The notes under the pieces are model-generated. The model did no database searches and was not told the origin of the DNA. It worked only from the letters and a program-made list of their open reading frames with translations. From a virus: a stretch of DNA of 37,899 nt. Each line of letters starts with the position of its first letter. Positions within the stretch are counted from its first letter, which is position 1. Made by a program: the position numbers and the translations under genes. Shown here in pieces: positions 9,626-16,954 of the stretch. The DNA lies in IMG/VR virus record IMGVR_UViG_3300029989_000086, positions 1 to 37,899 of that record; one strand, 5' to 3'.

Positions 9626-11250
9626 ACAACCCTCTTGACGGATTGATCCCGCAGGCTGCCGCCAGTGTTCAGAGTCAAGTCATCTACGCGACAGTCGACT
9701 CGATCAATCCCCTGGTCGTCACTGTCGACGGCGACCTCAGCCCGCTGGAGATCAGCCCGTCCACCACAGTCGACGGCATCCTGGTGGGTGACAGGGTCAC
9801 CTGCCTCCTGAAGGACAACGAGCTGATCGTCACCGGCATCATCGATGGTGCCGTCGATTACGTCGAGACCTTCGGCACCGGCATCGATACCGCTCAATCC
9901 ACGGCAACGGCGGCCGCTCAGGCCGCAGCCGCAGCCGCAGCCGCAGCCGCTGCATCCCAAGCCGCCGCGAATGCAGCCCTGACCACAGCCAACGGCAAGA
10001 ACAAAGTGGTCAGGGATACGGTGGCACCCGTCCTCGTCAGCGGCTACACAGCCGGCGATCAGTGGTGGGTGTATTCGGGCACAAACCTTACGGCGCTCTA
10101 CCTGTTCAGCGGCACAGCCTGGGTGGCCCAGACTCTTACCAACACCCTGATCAGTACGCTCGACGCGGGGAAGATCACCACGGGATTCCTCGACGCGGCA
10201 CGGATTAACGCAGGGGCCATTACCGCCAGCCACCTCGCCTCAGATTCGATCGACGGCAAGGTCATTACGGGTGCGACACTCCAGACGAGCAAGGTGGCGG
10301 CTGATAAGCGGGTCATAATCGACTCGACCGGATTCTCCGCAACCAACGGGATGATGGCGGGTGGGGTCACAATCAAGGATGGCCTGATCACGGCCAGCGC
10401 CGGTGGCGGCGCCTCCGTAATGATGGGCGCCTCTGTGCAGGGCGTCCTTTGTCACGGAGAGCTTGATCAGTCCTACTGGAATGCATCGCTTGAGGCCACG
10501 AGTGGGTCTGGGCACGTGCCCCTGGTGCGGCTCTACTCCAACAGCGGCCCACTGAGCTACACCCAGCACACGACGACGCTTGCCCCGACCGCGCTCACCG
10601 CTGATCAGGCGTTCGTGGTGACAGCGCCAGGGGTGAGCGTTAGCTCCAGCGCCGGGTATCGGGTCGACGCGAATGGCGGCACCCTTGCCCTAGCTGCCGC
10701 GCAAGGCGTGGTCGTCTCCGGGACGACACTCAGCCTGTCCTCCTGGTCGAGCGACACTAACATCTCGTCGGCGGGCCTCATCCTCCTTTCGCCGGCAAGT
10801 GGCGCAACCGGGGTGCGTATTGCCAACATGACGACCGTGTCGAATGCCGCTAACTGCTATCTCTGGACGGATGGATCTGGTCGTCAGCTGATCGAGAAGA
10901 CATCGTCACTGCGGGCCATCAAGGCCTGCATTGAGGACATTCCGGTCAGGGCCGAGCAGGTGTTGCGGCTGCGACCCCGTCACTGGTACGACAAACAGGA
11001 CGTCCGCAACGCAGGGCTTGACCCGGAAGCAGCGACCTCCGATGAGTGTGTGACGGCTGGGCTAAAGCGCATTCCCGGCTTCGTAGCCGAGGAGGTCGAA
11101 GAGGTTCTCCCCCTGTTCTGCGCATATGACGGTAGCGGCCTTTCCGGCGTCTCGTACGACCGCATCACTGCCGGCCTTCTCGTAGTGGCTCAAGCCCAGG
11201 CGAAGACCATCGCCGACCTCGAAGGCCGGCTGGCAAAGCTCGAAGCCTAA
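9622..11250 (+). CDS. Tail fibre / receptor-binding protein with S74 self-cleaving chaperone
   Basis: 542 aa from a GTG at 9622 (GTGA overlap with the previous stop; GGAAGGAG at 9608-9615). Residues 1-90 form a beta domain that probably attaches to the tail. An Ala-rich coiled coil (about 97-115, encoded partly by five GCAGCC repeats) leads into beta-helix-like repeats (TTGFLDAARINAGAITASHL). The C-terminal ~115 residues look like a peptidase S74 intramolecular chaperone: SLRAIKACI at 429-437 fits the S-x4-K-x2-I pattern with Ser429 and Lys434 as the likely dyad, then VAEEVEEVLP and a final coiled coil. Such domains trimerise the fibre and cut themselves off before Ser. Likely the host-recognition protein. 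Confidence 0.75.
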   Translation: MNNPLDGLIPQAAASVQSQVIYATVDSINPLVVTVDGDLSPLEISPSTTVDGILVGDRVTCLLKDNELIVTGIIDGAVDYVETFGTGIDTAQSTATAAAQAAAAAAAAAAASQAAANAALTTANGKNKVVRDTVAPVLVSGYTAGDQWWVYSGTNLTALYLFSGTAWVAQTLTNTLISTLDAGKITTGFLDAARINAGAITASHLASDSIDGKVITGATLQTSKVAADKRVIIDSTGFSATNGMMAGGVTIKDGLITASAGGGASVMMGASVQGVLCHGELDQSYWNASLEATSGSGHVPLVRLYSNSGPLSYTQHTTTLAPTALTADQAFVVTAPGVSVSSSAGYRVDANGGTLALAAAQGVVVSGTTLSLSSWSSDTNISSAGLILLSPASGATGVRIANMTTVSNAANCYLWTDGSGRQLIEKTSSLRAIKACIEDIPVRAEQVLRLRPRHWYDKQDVRNAGLDPEAATSDECVTAGLKRIPGFVAEEVEEVLPLFCAYDGSGLSGVSYDRITAGLLVVAQAQAKTIADLEGRLAKLEA

Positions 11251-11269
11251 TCGCTTCACCCCATTGAGC

Positions 11270-11297
11270 GGAGGGGGTCGACTTCGGTCGGCCCTCC
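11270..11297 (+). other. Stem-loop with UUCG loop after the fibre gene
   Basis: GGAGGG (11270-11275) pairs with CCCTCC (11292-11297), and CGAC/GTCG closes a TTCG tetraloop at 11283-11286. There is no T run, so termination is doubtful. It may protect or attenuate the message between the fibre gene and the nuclease-like gene. Confidence 0.4.
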
Positions 11298-11318
11298 CTG
11301 CAAGTTAGGAACGAATCA

Positions 11319-12059
11319 ATGAATCCTCGACATGACTTCCGAGTCGTGAGCTTCAACGTTGAGGGTGCTCGCTGGGGTGGCGGTAGGGCCGCTTGGCTTA
11401 GGCGCCTCCCCCATGTAGTCGCCCGCATCCGGCGATGCCTCGATGACAGCACGCCGGCCAACCCCTCCATCATCCTCGCCACCGAGTGCGGCGTGATGGA
11501 GGCTGCGGATCTCCGCAAAGCCCTCGGGGCTGGCTGGAAGTCGACCACCTTCCTGTACTCGACCATCCTCTACAAGGGCTGGACGATCGGGAAGCGCTGG
11601 GTGAAGACCTGGAACAAGGGCACACATGGCGCAGTGATCGCAGAGCTGAAGCGAGATGGACTCACCGTCAATGCGGTGTGCTCCCACCTTCCGCCGTTCG
11701 TCTGGCGGGCCAAGATGCGCAAGAGGTGCATCGCCCAGCTGGCCTCCTTCCTGAAGGGTTGGAAGGACCCCATCGTCATCGGCGGTGACTTCAACTGGCG
11801 CTCCAGCCTGGAGTCCTACGCGGCGATGCTCGGCTTCAAGTCGGCTCGCCTGACGGCGATGACGAAGGTGAACGCGGGCTACCGCACGAACCTCGGTTGG
11901 GGCATGGGCTCCGCTATCGACTACATCCTCACACGGGGTCTCACCGTTCGCGGCTATGTCGTGATGCGTCGCTGGAATCCCGTCACCCACAGCACGGCAT
12001 CTGACCATCACATGGTCACTGTCCAGGCTTCCATCCCCGTCACGGTCAACGCGGCCTAA
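11319..12059 (+). CDS. Endonuclease/exonuclease/phosphatase (EEP) superfamily enzyme
   Basis: 246 aa with the full set of EEP fold signatures in order: Asn13 and Glu15 (SFNVEG), Glu56 (ATECG), His123 (CSHLPP), Asp157 and Asn159 (GGDFNW), and Asp229/His230 (SDHH). The family includes DNase I, AP endonucleases, sphingomyelinases and inositol phosphatases, acting with Mg on phosphodiesters. The active site looks intact, so it should be an active enzyme; the substrate cannot be told. There is no signal peptide. It sits between the receptor-binding protein and the lysis genes, so late expression is expected. A role on the particle, in degrading host DNA at the end of infection, or in lysis are all possible. 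Confidence 0.8.
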   Translation: MNPRHDFRVVSFNVEGARWGGGRAAWLRRLPHVVARIRRCLDDSTPANPSIILATECGVMEAADLRKALGAGWKSTTFLYSTILYKGWTIGKRWVKTWNKGTHGAVIAELKRDGLTVNAVCSHLPPFVWRAKMRKRCIAQLASFLKGWKDPIVIGGDFNWRSSLESYAAMLGFKSARLTAMTKVNAGYRTNLGWGMGSAIDYILTRGLTVRGYVVMRRWNPVTHSTASDHHMVTVQASIPVTVNAA

Positions 12060-12070
12060 GGAGATCACCC

Positions 12071-12172
12071 ATGACCACCGACAGCGCGATTCTCTCGCTG
12101 ATCGCGGAACTTCAGGCACAGGTACTCGCGCTGCGAGCACGCGTCGCCGAACTCGAAGCTCCCGCCGTCTGA
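12071..12172 (+). CDS. Tiny coiled-coil protein
   Basis: 33 aa, ATG at 12071 with AAGGAG at 12059-12064. After MTTDSA the chain is one amphipathic helix with leucines at heptad spacing (LIAELQAQVLALRARVAELE). Tiny proteins of this type occur between fibre and lysis genes in other actinophages; function is unknown. It could oligomerise with, or act as a clamp for, the fibre or lysis proteins. Confidence 0.6.
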   Translation: MTTDSAILSLIAELQAQVLALRARVAELEAPAV

Positions 12173-12195
12173 CCCTCAGTAAGGACACCCCCCCC

Positions 12196-13056
12196 ATGAC
12201 GAAGATCGCCAACTACCCCGGCGCCGACCGCACTCAGCGGTACTGGCCCTCCGGTGGAGGCATCCTCCAGTCGAGTCTCGACAAGTTGGTCCTGCACTCG
12301 ACCGAAACCCCCGGCTCCTCAGGTTGCCCCGGCTACAGCTCGGGCGGCACGGCACCATCCATGACCGTCAACCCGTGGCCGGGGCACCAGAAGCGTTGGC
12401 AGCACTTCAAGTCCGTTGCCATGAGTGCCAAGGCTCTGCGCGACACGGGAGGCTTCGCGGAGAATCGCGACAACGTCGCCCAGATCGAGATCATCGGCTA
12501 CAGCGACAAGAAGAACGGCGCGCTCTACGGCTCCTACCTGCCGGACCTTCCCCAGGAGGGACTGGACTACATCGCTGAGACGATCGCTTGGTTCAATACC
12601 GAGTGGGGCATCCCGGTCACTCTCGGTGGGCTCAAGTGGAAGCACTATCCGCTCTCCTACGGCGCCAACAACGGAGTCCGGCTCAGCACTTCCGAGTTCG
12701 ACAAGTTCAAGGGAATCCTCGGGCACATGCACGCCCCAGACAGTGTCCATGGCGACCCAGACCTGAACATCGATGCACTGATCACCACCACTAAGGCCAA
12801 GCTCTCTGGTACCGCTGAGAAGCCCCACGTTGCCGCTCCAGCGCCCATCAAGATCCCGGCCACCATCCGCAAGGGGTCAAAGGGTGCGAACGTCCTGAAG
12901 GCACAGAAGGCGCTAGTCGCCAAGGGTTTCAAGGTCGACGAGGACGGCGTCTTCGGCAAGGACACCGAGACTGAGGCGAAGAAGTTCCAGGCAGCTCACA
13001 AGCTGACGGACGACGGCGTCATCGGGCATGACACCTGGAAGGCCCTGCTCGCATGA
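12196..13056 (+). CDS. Endolysin: N-acetylmuramoyl-L-alanine amidase with peptidoglycan-binding domain
   Basis: 286 aa. Residues 1-195 resemble the PGRP/amidase_2 fold: His34 (LHSTE) and the region 176-189 (GHMHAPDSVHGDPD, with His177 and His185/Asp187) supply candidate zinc ligands. The enzyme would cut the amide bond between MurNAc and L-Ala in the host wall. Residues ~222-286 (RKGSKGANVLKAQKAL, then DGVFGKDTE and DGVIGHDTW) are a PG_binding_1 repeat domain that holds it to peptidoglycan. There is no signal peptide, so release depends on the following holin-like proteins. Eight C bases (12188-12195) separate the AAGGA ribosome binding site from the ATG, an unusual homopolymer spacer. Confidence 0.9.
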   Translation: MTKIANYPGADRTQRYWPSGGGILQSSLDKLVLHSTETPGSSGCPGYSSGGTAPSMTVNPWPGHQKRWQHFKSVAMSAKALRDTGGFAENRDNVAQIEIIGYSDKKNGALYGSYLPDLPQEGLDYIAETIAWFNTEWGIPVTLGGLKWKHYPLSYGANNGVRLSTSEFDKFKGILGHMHAPDSVHGDPDLNIDALITTTKAKLSGTAEKPHVAAPAPIKIPATIRKGSKGANVLKAQKALVAKGFKVDEDGVFGKDTETEAKKFQAAHKLTDDGVIGHDTWKALLA

Positions 13057-13472
13057 TCCTGACTGAGCTACCGGACACCGTCTCTGACGTCATTCAGATT
13101 CTCGGCACGGCGGGCATCAGTGCCCTCATCGCCGGCTTCTGGCTGTGGCTTCGGGACCGTGGTCGCACGAAGGTCGACGCAGCCAAGGCAGTCAATGAAG
13201 GCGGCGCTGAACTCGTCAGCCAGAGCAATGAGTTCGTGGCGAAGCTCATCGGCCGAATCGACTGCCTGGATGGGCGCATCTGCACGGCGGAGAACCGCAT
13301 CGACAAACAAGAACACACCATCGCGGAACAGACGACGGAGATCCACCTCCTGCGAACCGTCGTATCCATGTGGTCTGCCTTTTGGATGGACCTGAAGACG
13401 CGATGGGACTACCACCGGGGGCAGGAGGAGCCACCCCCAGGCCCCGTCATCCCCGAGCTACAGAACAAGTGA
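13053..13472 (+). CDS. Membrane protein of the lysis cassette (holin-like)
   Basis: 139 aa, ATGA overlap with the endolysin stop. One transmembrane segment at about residues 15-34 (ILGTAGISALIAGFWLWL), then a basic stretch and a long coiled coil (about 65-115), ending in a Pro-rich tail. Placement directly after the endolysin and before a two-helix membrane protein suggests it is a holin, an antiholin, or an accessory protein. The single membrane segment with a cytoplasmic coiled coil makes the accessory role at least as likely as the pore itself. Confidence 0.6.
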   Translation: MILTELPDTVSDVIQILGTAGISALIAGFWLWLRDRGRTKVDAAKAVNEGGAELVSQSNEFVAKLIGRIDCLDGRICTAENRIDKQEHTIAEQTTEIHLLRTVVSMWSAFWMDLKTRWDYHRGQEEPPPGPVIPELQNK

Positions 13473-13480
13473 GAGAGAGA

Positions 13481-13783
13481 ATGATCGAGAAGATCAAAGC
13501 ATTCCTGACACCGACCACGCGAAAGGTCCTGTACCGCGTTGCGGCTGCGATCCTGGGTATCCTGGTCATTAAGGGTGTCGTCACTGGAGACATGGCCTCC
13601 CTGGTGAACCTCGTGCTGGCAGCCCTGTTCGAGGTTGCTGCGCAGAACGTGCCGACGACCACCCAGGACGTGGCTGACACCGCGACCGCTGCGCTCCAGG
13701 AGTCGGTGAACGAGTCCACTGACGAGCCGACCGAGGCTGACGACGCTGAGGCCGAGCCCATCGACGCAGACGCAGGCGCCTAA
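13481..13783 (+). CDS. Probable holin (two membrane segments)
   Basis: 100 aa from ATG 13481, after a GAGAGAGA ribosome binding site. Two hydrophobic helices at about residues 17-36 (VLYRVAAAILGILVIKGVV) and 40-56 (ASLVNLVLAALFEVAA) are joined by a tight turn, followed by a very acidic tail (many D and E from residue 66 on). This is the pattern of small actinophage holins, which form the membrane lesions that free the endolysin. It is the last gene of the late transcript and is followed by a strong terminator. Confidence 0.65.
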   Translation: MIEKIKAFLTPTTRKVLYRVAAAILGILVIKGVVTGDMASLVNLVLAALFEVAAQNVPTTTQDVADTATAALQESVNESTDEPTEADDAEAEPIDADAGA

Positions 13784-13795
13784 AACAAGCACTCG

Positions 13796-13834
13796 CCCCC
13801 TACCGAAGATCATTCCTTCGGTAGGGGGCCTTTT
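13796..13834 (+). terminator. Terminator of the late (structural-lysis) transcript
   Basis: A perfect 13-bp stem, CCCCCTACCGAAG (13796-13808) with its complement at 13816-13828, loop of seven, then CCTTTT. It closes the rightward late operon and faces the convergent zinc-ribbon gene at 13842. Confidence 0.9.
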
Positions 13835-13841
13835 GTGCGTT

Positions 13842-14099
13842 CTAGATGCGATCCTTGGCGGCCTCGACCTCTTCGATCGAGTCGGCCCGGAGATCCGCAT
13901 AAGTGCTCCTACGTGACGAGCCCCTAGCCGCACGCCTCTTGGAGCGAACTTGATACTTGTCGAGGAGCTGCGTGACCGGCTCTGAGTGAACAGGGCAGAG
14001 ATCGACGTTCGCCCTTCGTCCTTCACCCTCGATGCTGTAGCTCACCGCATCTGCGCCACACACGTCGCAGACGACCTTCGTGATAGTTGACATATCCAT
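13842..14099 (-). CDS. Zinc-ribbon protein, Lsr2-like (putative DNA-binding regulator)
   Basis: 85 aa (or 83 from the ATG at 14093). CDVCG near the N-terminus and DLCPVH about 24 residues later form a CxxC...CxxH zinc site within a segment (VSYSIEGEGRRANVDLC) that resembles the Lsr2 dimerisation domain with added metal ligands. A basic linker (RSKRRAARGSSRRS) follows. It is the only leftward gene in this half of the window and is divergent from the early rightward promoter, the classic place for a regulator. A run of ten G (14101-14110 on the opposite strand) serves as or abuts the ribosome binding site. DNA binding and regulation are inferred. Confidence 0.6.
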   Translation of the reverse strand: MDMSTITKVVCDVCGADAVSYSIEGEGRRANVDLCPVHSEPVTQLLDKYQVRSKRRAARGSSRRSTYADLRADSIEEVEAAKDRI

Positions 14100-14115
14100 A
14101 CCCCCCCCCCTTGGG

Positions 14116-14144
14116 TTGACCACCTACACGTTTAAGAGTACTCT
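14116..14144 (+). promoter_or_regulatory. Candidate early rightward promoter
   Basis: TTGACC (14116-14121), a 17-base spacer, and TACTCT (14139-14144) fit a sigma-70 type promoter for the gene at 14187. The -10 lies within the perfect palindrome AGAGTACTCT (14135-14144), which could be an operator half-site pair. The promoter sits between divergent genes. Confidence 0.55.
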
Positions 14145-14186
14145 AGCTACACGCATTGGGGAAGGGTAGTTAGGAGGTGGAACACA

Positions 14187-14645
14187 ATGGCAGCTCGTGG
14201 CAAGATCGTCGACCACTCAGAGGTGGATCGCTGGATCGAGGAGGGTCGCACCTTTCGATGGATGGCGGAGGAGTACCTGCACAAGTACGCGCTTGAGGTA
14301 GTTCCGACCATGTTCAGCAACTACCGCGCGCGTCGAGGGTTCCCCCGCCGCCTCACATGGAACGACGAGCTGATCCCCTGGGAGATCAAGGTCGAACACC
14401 GCTGGGGCAAGCCCGTTTGGGCTCTCCGTACGGAGGCGAAGCTCCGGGGAGGGGTAAGGGTTCCCGAGGACAGCGCTGAGCGGCTCCGGAAGTACAAGGA
14501 TCAGATGGACGAGGACGGAGTGGTGATCCACTACGACCCTGACACCGAGCAGGGTTGGTGGCTGCTCCCCCGTCGACCCGGTGTGGACCTGGACATGATC
14601 CGGGTGCCCGCGAGGTCGACCCGCAAGCGACGCGCGATGAGCTAA
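14187..14645 (+). CDS. Putative DNA-binding protein, first gene of the early operon
   Basis: 152 aa, ribosome binding site AGGAGG at 14171-14176. The N-terminal 45 residues (VDRWIEEGRTFRWMAEEY and NYRARRGFPRR) suggest a helix-turn-helix in which a basic helix would contact DNA. The rest is rich in charged and Trp residues, with a basic C-terminus (RSTRKRR). Similar proteins open the early region of several actinophages. It could be a transcriptional regulator, possibly related to lysogeny control, but there is no clear repressor signature. A promoter lies just upstream and a strong terminator just downstream, so it forms a unit of its own. Confidence 0.55.
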   Translation: MAARGKIVDHSEVDRWIEEGRTFRWMAEEYLHKYALEVVPTMFSNYRARRGFPRRLTWNDELIPWEIKVEHRWGKPVWALRTEAKLRGGVRVPEDSAERLRKYKDQMDEDGVVIHYDPDTEQGWWLLPRRPGVDLDMIRVPARSTRKRRAMS

Positions 14646-14658
14646 AACGTATGACCCC

Positions 14659-14696
14659 GAGGCCCTCACTTTCGAGTGAGGGCCTCCCTGTGTTTT
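14659..14696 (+). terminator. Terminator with UUCG tetraloop
   Basis: GAGGCCCTCACT (14659-14670), loop TTCG, perfect complement at 14675-14686, then TGTGTTTT. A 12-bp stem with an extra-stable loop directly after the DNA-binding gene. The replication genes to its right must have another promoter or an antitermination mechanism. Confidence 0.9.
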
Positions 14697-14744
14697 GTGT
14701 CCCCCCTGAGGGTGACACCTACGATCGTTCTGTGCTACCGGCAC

Positions 14745-14756
14745 TGTGTAACTTGC
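14745..14756 (+). promoter_or_regulatory. Recurrent motif TGTGTAACTTGC, copy 1
   Basis: Lies in the gap between the terminator at 14659 and the gene at 14883. It is one of at least six near-identical 12-mers in the window, all oriented with transcription. It is the first copy of the rightward operon and the one best placed for a promoter role (TAACTT fits a TAnnnT -10 with upstream TG). Confidence 0.45.
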
Positions 14757-14779
14757 ACGGCAAACCGAGTTTCACTACT

Positions 14780-14886
14780 GTGACCGACGAGCCCCTCAGT
14801 CCCGAGCTGTCTAGGGTCGGTGGCCCCCAATGAATGAGCAGACCCCCACCACCCCTACCACCCGAGGGAAGTTGTCCCGCACATGA
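14780..14886 (+). other. Two tiny overlapping open frames (possible leader peptides)
   Basis: The gap 14697-14882 has no normal gene. Two tiny frames do overlap head to tail: a GTG frame of 17 codons at 14780-14833, and an ATG frame of 18 codons at 14830-14886 (ATGA overlap) that itself overlaps the start of the gene at 14883. Neither has a strong ribosome binding site. The coupling pattern is suggestive of leader peptides, but chance is possible. Confidence 0.2.
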
Positions 14887-15095
14887 TGATCTGTGTTGAC
14901 CTGTTCCGGATCGAACCACTCGCAACGGAAGGGCTGGTGAAGATCATCATGGAGGGCGAGCCAAATCGGCTCACGACGGAGCAGCTCGACGAGCTGGAAC
15001 GCATCGAGGACGGGTACCTCATCCTCTGGGACGAGGGTCCTAGCTACGGCGACGAAGGACTCTACTACGAAGCTTGGGACCGCGCCTTCCTGTAG
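14883..15095 (+). CDS. Small acidic protein of unknown function
   Basis: 70 aa, ATG at 14883 with GAGGGA at 14864-14869. Acidic and rich in Glu, Leu and Tyr. The last third (DEGPSYGDEGLYYEAWDRAFL) has no motif I recognise. It is the first proper gene after the terminator at 14659 and lies 8 bases before the Cas4/RecB-like nuclease. Confidence 0.55.
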   Translation: MMICVDLFRIEPLATEGLVKIIMEGEPNRLTTEQLDELERIEDGYLILWDEGPSYGDEGLYYEAWDRAFL

Positions 15096-15103
15096 GAGGC
15101 TCT

Positions 15104-16051
15104 TTGGAACCCAACATCTACATCCCGCCCCACCTGTCGTGGAGTTCGGTCAGCACCTACTCCGAGTGCGGAGTCAAGTGGCTCCTCTCCCGAGGCTTCA
15201 AGGTCCCGGAATCGACGTGGTACGCGACCCTGGCAGGGTCCGCGATCCACAAGATCACCGAGGACGCTGACCGAGCTGAGGCGGCAGGCATCCCATCTGA
15301 ACGACAGCTCAACTTCGCCCCCGACTTCAAGTCTGCGTTCGACGCAGCCATCAAGAAGGCCACGGAGGCAGGTAAGGCGATCAAGCCTTCCGGCAAGGTC
15401 CTCAAGTCCGTGAGCGTCACTGGCGGTCCGAACAAGAAGGACTACGACTGGTGGCTCCACTTCGGCCCGATCTTCGTCCAGAAGTGGATGGACTTCAAAG
15501 CCAGCAAGGGCTGGCGCATCGCCATCATGCCTGACGGCAGCCCGGGCATCGAGGTGGGGTTCGAGATCGAACTCGCCGGGGTGCCAGTGGTCGGCTACAT
15601 CGACCGTGTCTACACGATGAGCGATGGGTCGATCATCGTGATGGACCTCAAGACGGGTGCAGTCCCCAGCGGCTCGTTGCAGCTCGTGACCTACTCAGCC
15701 GGCCTCCGCGAGGCATACGGCTGGGAGGCTGACTGGGGAGTGTTCTGGAGCCCAGGCAACAGCGCTGACAACGGACTGCTGTCGGAGCCGATCGAACTCC
15801 CGAAATGGAACCATGAACGGATTACCCAGATGTACGCCCAGGCGCTCACTGGGATCAAGGCCGGGGTGTTCCTACCGCACGTAACCAACCTCTGTCGAGG
15901 TTGCACGGTCCGCGACCATTGCTGGGCCGTAAAGGGAGAGCTGTCCGAAGAGATTCCCGTCCACTTCGATGTCATCGAACACGAGACGGGTGAAGTCACG
16001 AGTGATCGTGTAACTTGCGAAGAGGAGGAAGATGAGTCTCAGCCCGGATGA
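15104..16051 (+). CDS. Cas4/RecB-like Fe-S exonuclease (PD-(D/E)XK family)
   Basis: 315 aa from a TTG at 15104 behind AGGAGG (15094-15099); no better start exists after the upstream stop. Motifs in order: Cys22 (YSECGVKW), His49 (GSAIHK), Asp167 (GYIDRV), Asp181-x-Lys183 (MDLKTG), Gln193 and Tyr197 (QLVTY), then Cys264, Cys267 and Cys273 (CRGCTVRDHC). These are the catalytic set of the RecB/Cas4 nuclease clade, and the one N-terminal plus three C-terminal cysteines would bind a 4Fe-4S cluster. It probably degrades DNA ends to make single strands for phage recombination, working with the possible ssDNA-binding protein two genes on. No CRISPR array or other cas gene is present, so a Cas role is unsupported. 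Confidence 0.85.
   Translation: MEPNIYIPPHLSWSSVSTYSECGVKWLLSRGFKVPESTWYATLAGSAIHKITEDADRAEAAGIPSERQLNFAPDFKSAFDAAIKKATEAGKAIKPSGKVLKSVSVTGGPNKKDYDWWLHFGPIFVQKWMDFKASKGWRIAIMPDGSPGIEVGFEIELAGVPVVGYIDRVYTMSDGSIIVMDLKTGAVPSGSLQLVTYSAGLREAYGWEADWGVFWSPGNSADNGLLSEPIELPKWNHERITQMYAQALTGIKAGVFLPHVTNLCRGCTVRDHCWAVKGELSEEIPVHFDVIEHETGEVTSDRVTCEEEEDESQPG
16007..16018 (+). promoter_or_regulatory. Recurrent motif, copy 2 (CGTGTAACTTGC)
   Basis: Eleven of twelve bases match copy 1. It lies within the end of the nuclease gene, four bases before the GAGGAG ribosome binding site of the gene at 16032. Confidence 0.4.
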
Positions 16052-16511
16052 TGAATCCAGCCTGACCATCAAGTATGACGGCACGTACGCAGCCCCATGG
16101 CTGGTCCTGAAGGGTCACCCGAGCAACGTTCGCAGCCAACTGATCCAAGCGTTCGGATACGAGGAGGACGCACTCGAAGGAGTGACTCTCGCCGAACTCG
16201 CAGCGAAGGCGGCGATTGACGCTGCGGCGATGTACGCCCTGGCGGGCGGAGGGGCAACCCCTGAACCGCGACACAAGCGACCGGCAGCTAAGCCCACTCC
16301 CCCGTGGGATGAGCCCAAGGCTGCGTCGGAGGGCGACGCAGATACGAAGCGGGTGCTCGCACTGATCGAGGCCTCGACGGATGCCGATGAGCTGAAGCGG
16401 GCCTGGGCCACGAACGAACAGTCCTTCGATGGGAACAAGGCGCTCCAGAGCGCATACAAGGCGAAAGCCAAGTTGCTCAAGAGTGCGACAACTGAAGATG
16501 GGAACAACTGA
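16032..16511 (+). CDS. Conserved phage protein of the recombination cluster, unknown function
   Basis: 159 aa, ATG at 16032 with AGAGGAGG at 16021-16028; overlaps the nuclease gene by 20 bases. Residues 1-75 are a mixed alpha/beta region (SLTIKYDGTYAAPWLVLKG). A Pro/Ala/Lys linker follows, then a helical tail (about 95-150). I do not recognise the family. Its place between a recombination nuclease and a possible ssDNA-binding protein suggests a partner of one of these. Confidence 0.6.
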   Translation: MSLSPDDESSLTIKYDGTYAAPWLVLKGHPSNVRSQLIQAFGYEEDALEGVTLAELAAKAAIDAAAMYALAGGGATPEPRHKRPAAKPTPPWDEPKAASEGDADTKRVLALIEASTDADELKRAWATNEQSFDGNKALQSAYKAKAKLLKSATTEDGNN

Positions 16512-16513
16512 AT

Positions 16514-16954
16514 ATGGCTTTGATCAAAGCTTCTAGTGGCGGCGCGTTCGTCAAGATGAACACCTTCCTCAACGCAGCCGCCGTGCTGTTCGAGCCGAAG
16601 GGCGTCGACTTGCAGGTGCCGAACACGAAGTTCGGAGGCCTGCAAGACATCATCCACACCGACATCACGGTGTTCGACAAGGAGGCACTGGACGGCAGCG
16701 CGCTTCCGCTCATCGTCAAGGAGGCGCTGAACACCGAGACCGCGATCGTCAAGTACCTGAAGGACAAGATCGGGGATCAGGTCGTCGCGGTGCTCAAGCT
16801 GAAGCCCTCGAAGTTCGGCAACGACTTCGTCTTCACCTCTGAGCCTGACGATGCGGTGTACGAGAAGGTCGCCGCCTACCTCACCGAGCGTGACGCCAAG
16901 GTGGAGACGGCAATGGCGTCAGCCGGCCCGAGCTTCATGGATGACGATGAGTGA
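16514..16954 (+). CDS. Putative single-stranded DNA-binding protein
   Basis: 146 aa. A compact beta-rich domain (about residues 1-115: VLFEPKGVDLQVPNTKFGG, VVAVLKLKPSKFGNDFVF) is followed by a helix and a short acidic tail, SFMDDDE. An OB-like core with an acidic C-terminal tip is the general plan of SSB proteins, whose tail recruits replication partners. The call is from architecture and position (next to a recombination nuclease, the helicase-like ATPase and primase), not a sequence match, so it is tentative. It starts 2 bases after the previous stop. Confidence 0.4.
   Translation: MALIKASSGGAFVKMNTFLNAAAVLFEPKGVDLQVPNTKFGGLQDIIHTDITVFDKEALDGSALPLIVKEALNTETAIVKYLKDKIGDQVVAVLKLKPSKFGNDFVFTSEPDDAVYEKVAAYLTERDAKVETAMASAGPSFMDDDE

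Noticed and set aside
9925-9952. GCAGCC tandem repeat as a regulatory microsatellite
   Set aside because: It is in frame and encodes the Ala-rich coiled coil of the fibre; length changes would alter the fibre by whole residues. It is noted in the gene entry only.
15104-16051. Cas4 as evidence for a CRISPR system
   Set aside because: No direct-repeat array or other cas gene was seen; stand-alone Cas4/RecB-like nucleases are common in phage recombination modules.
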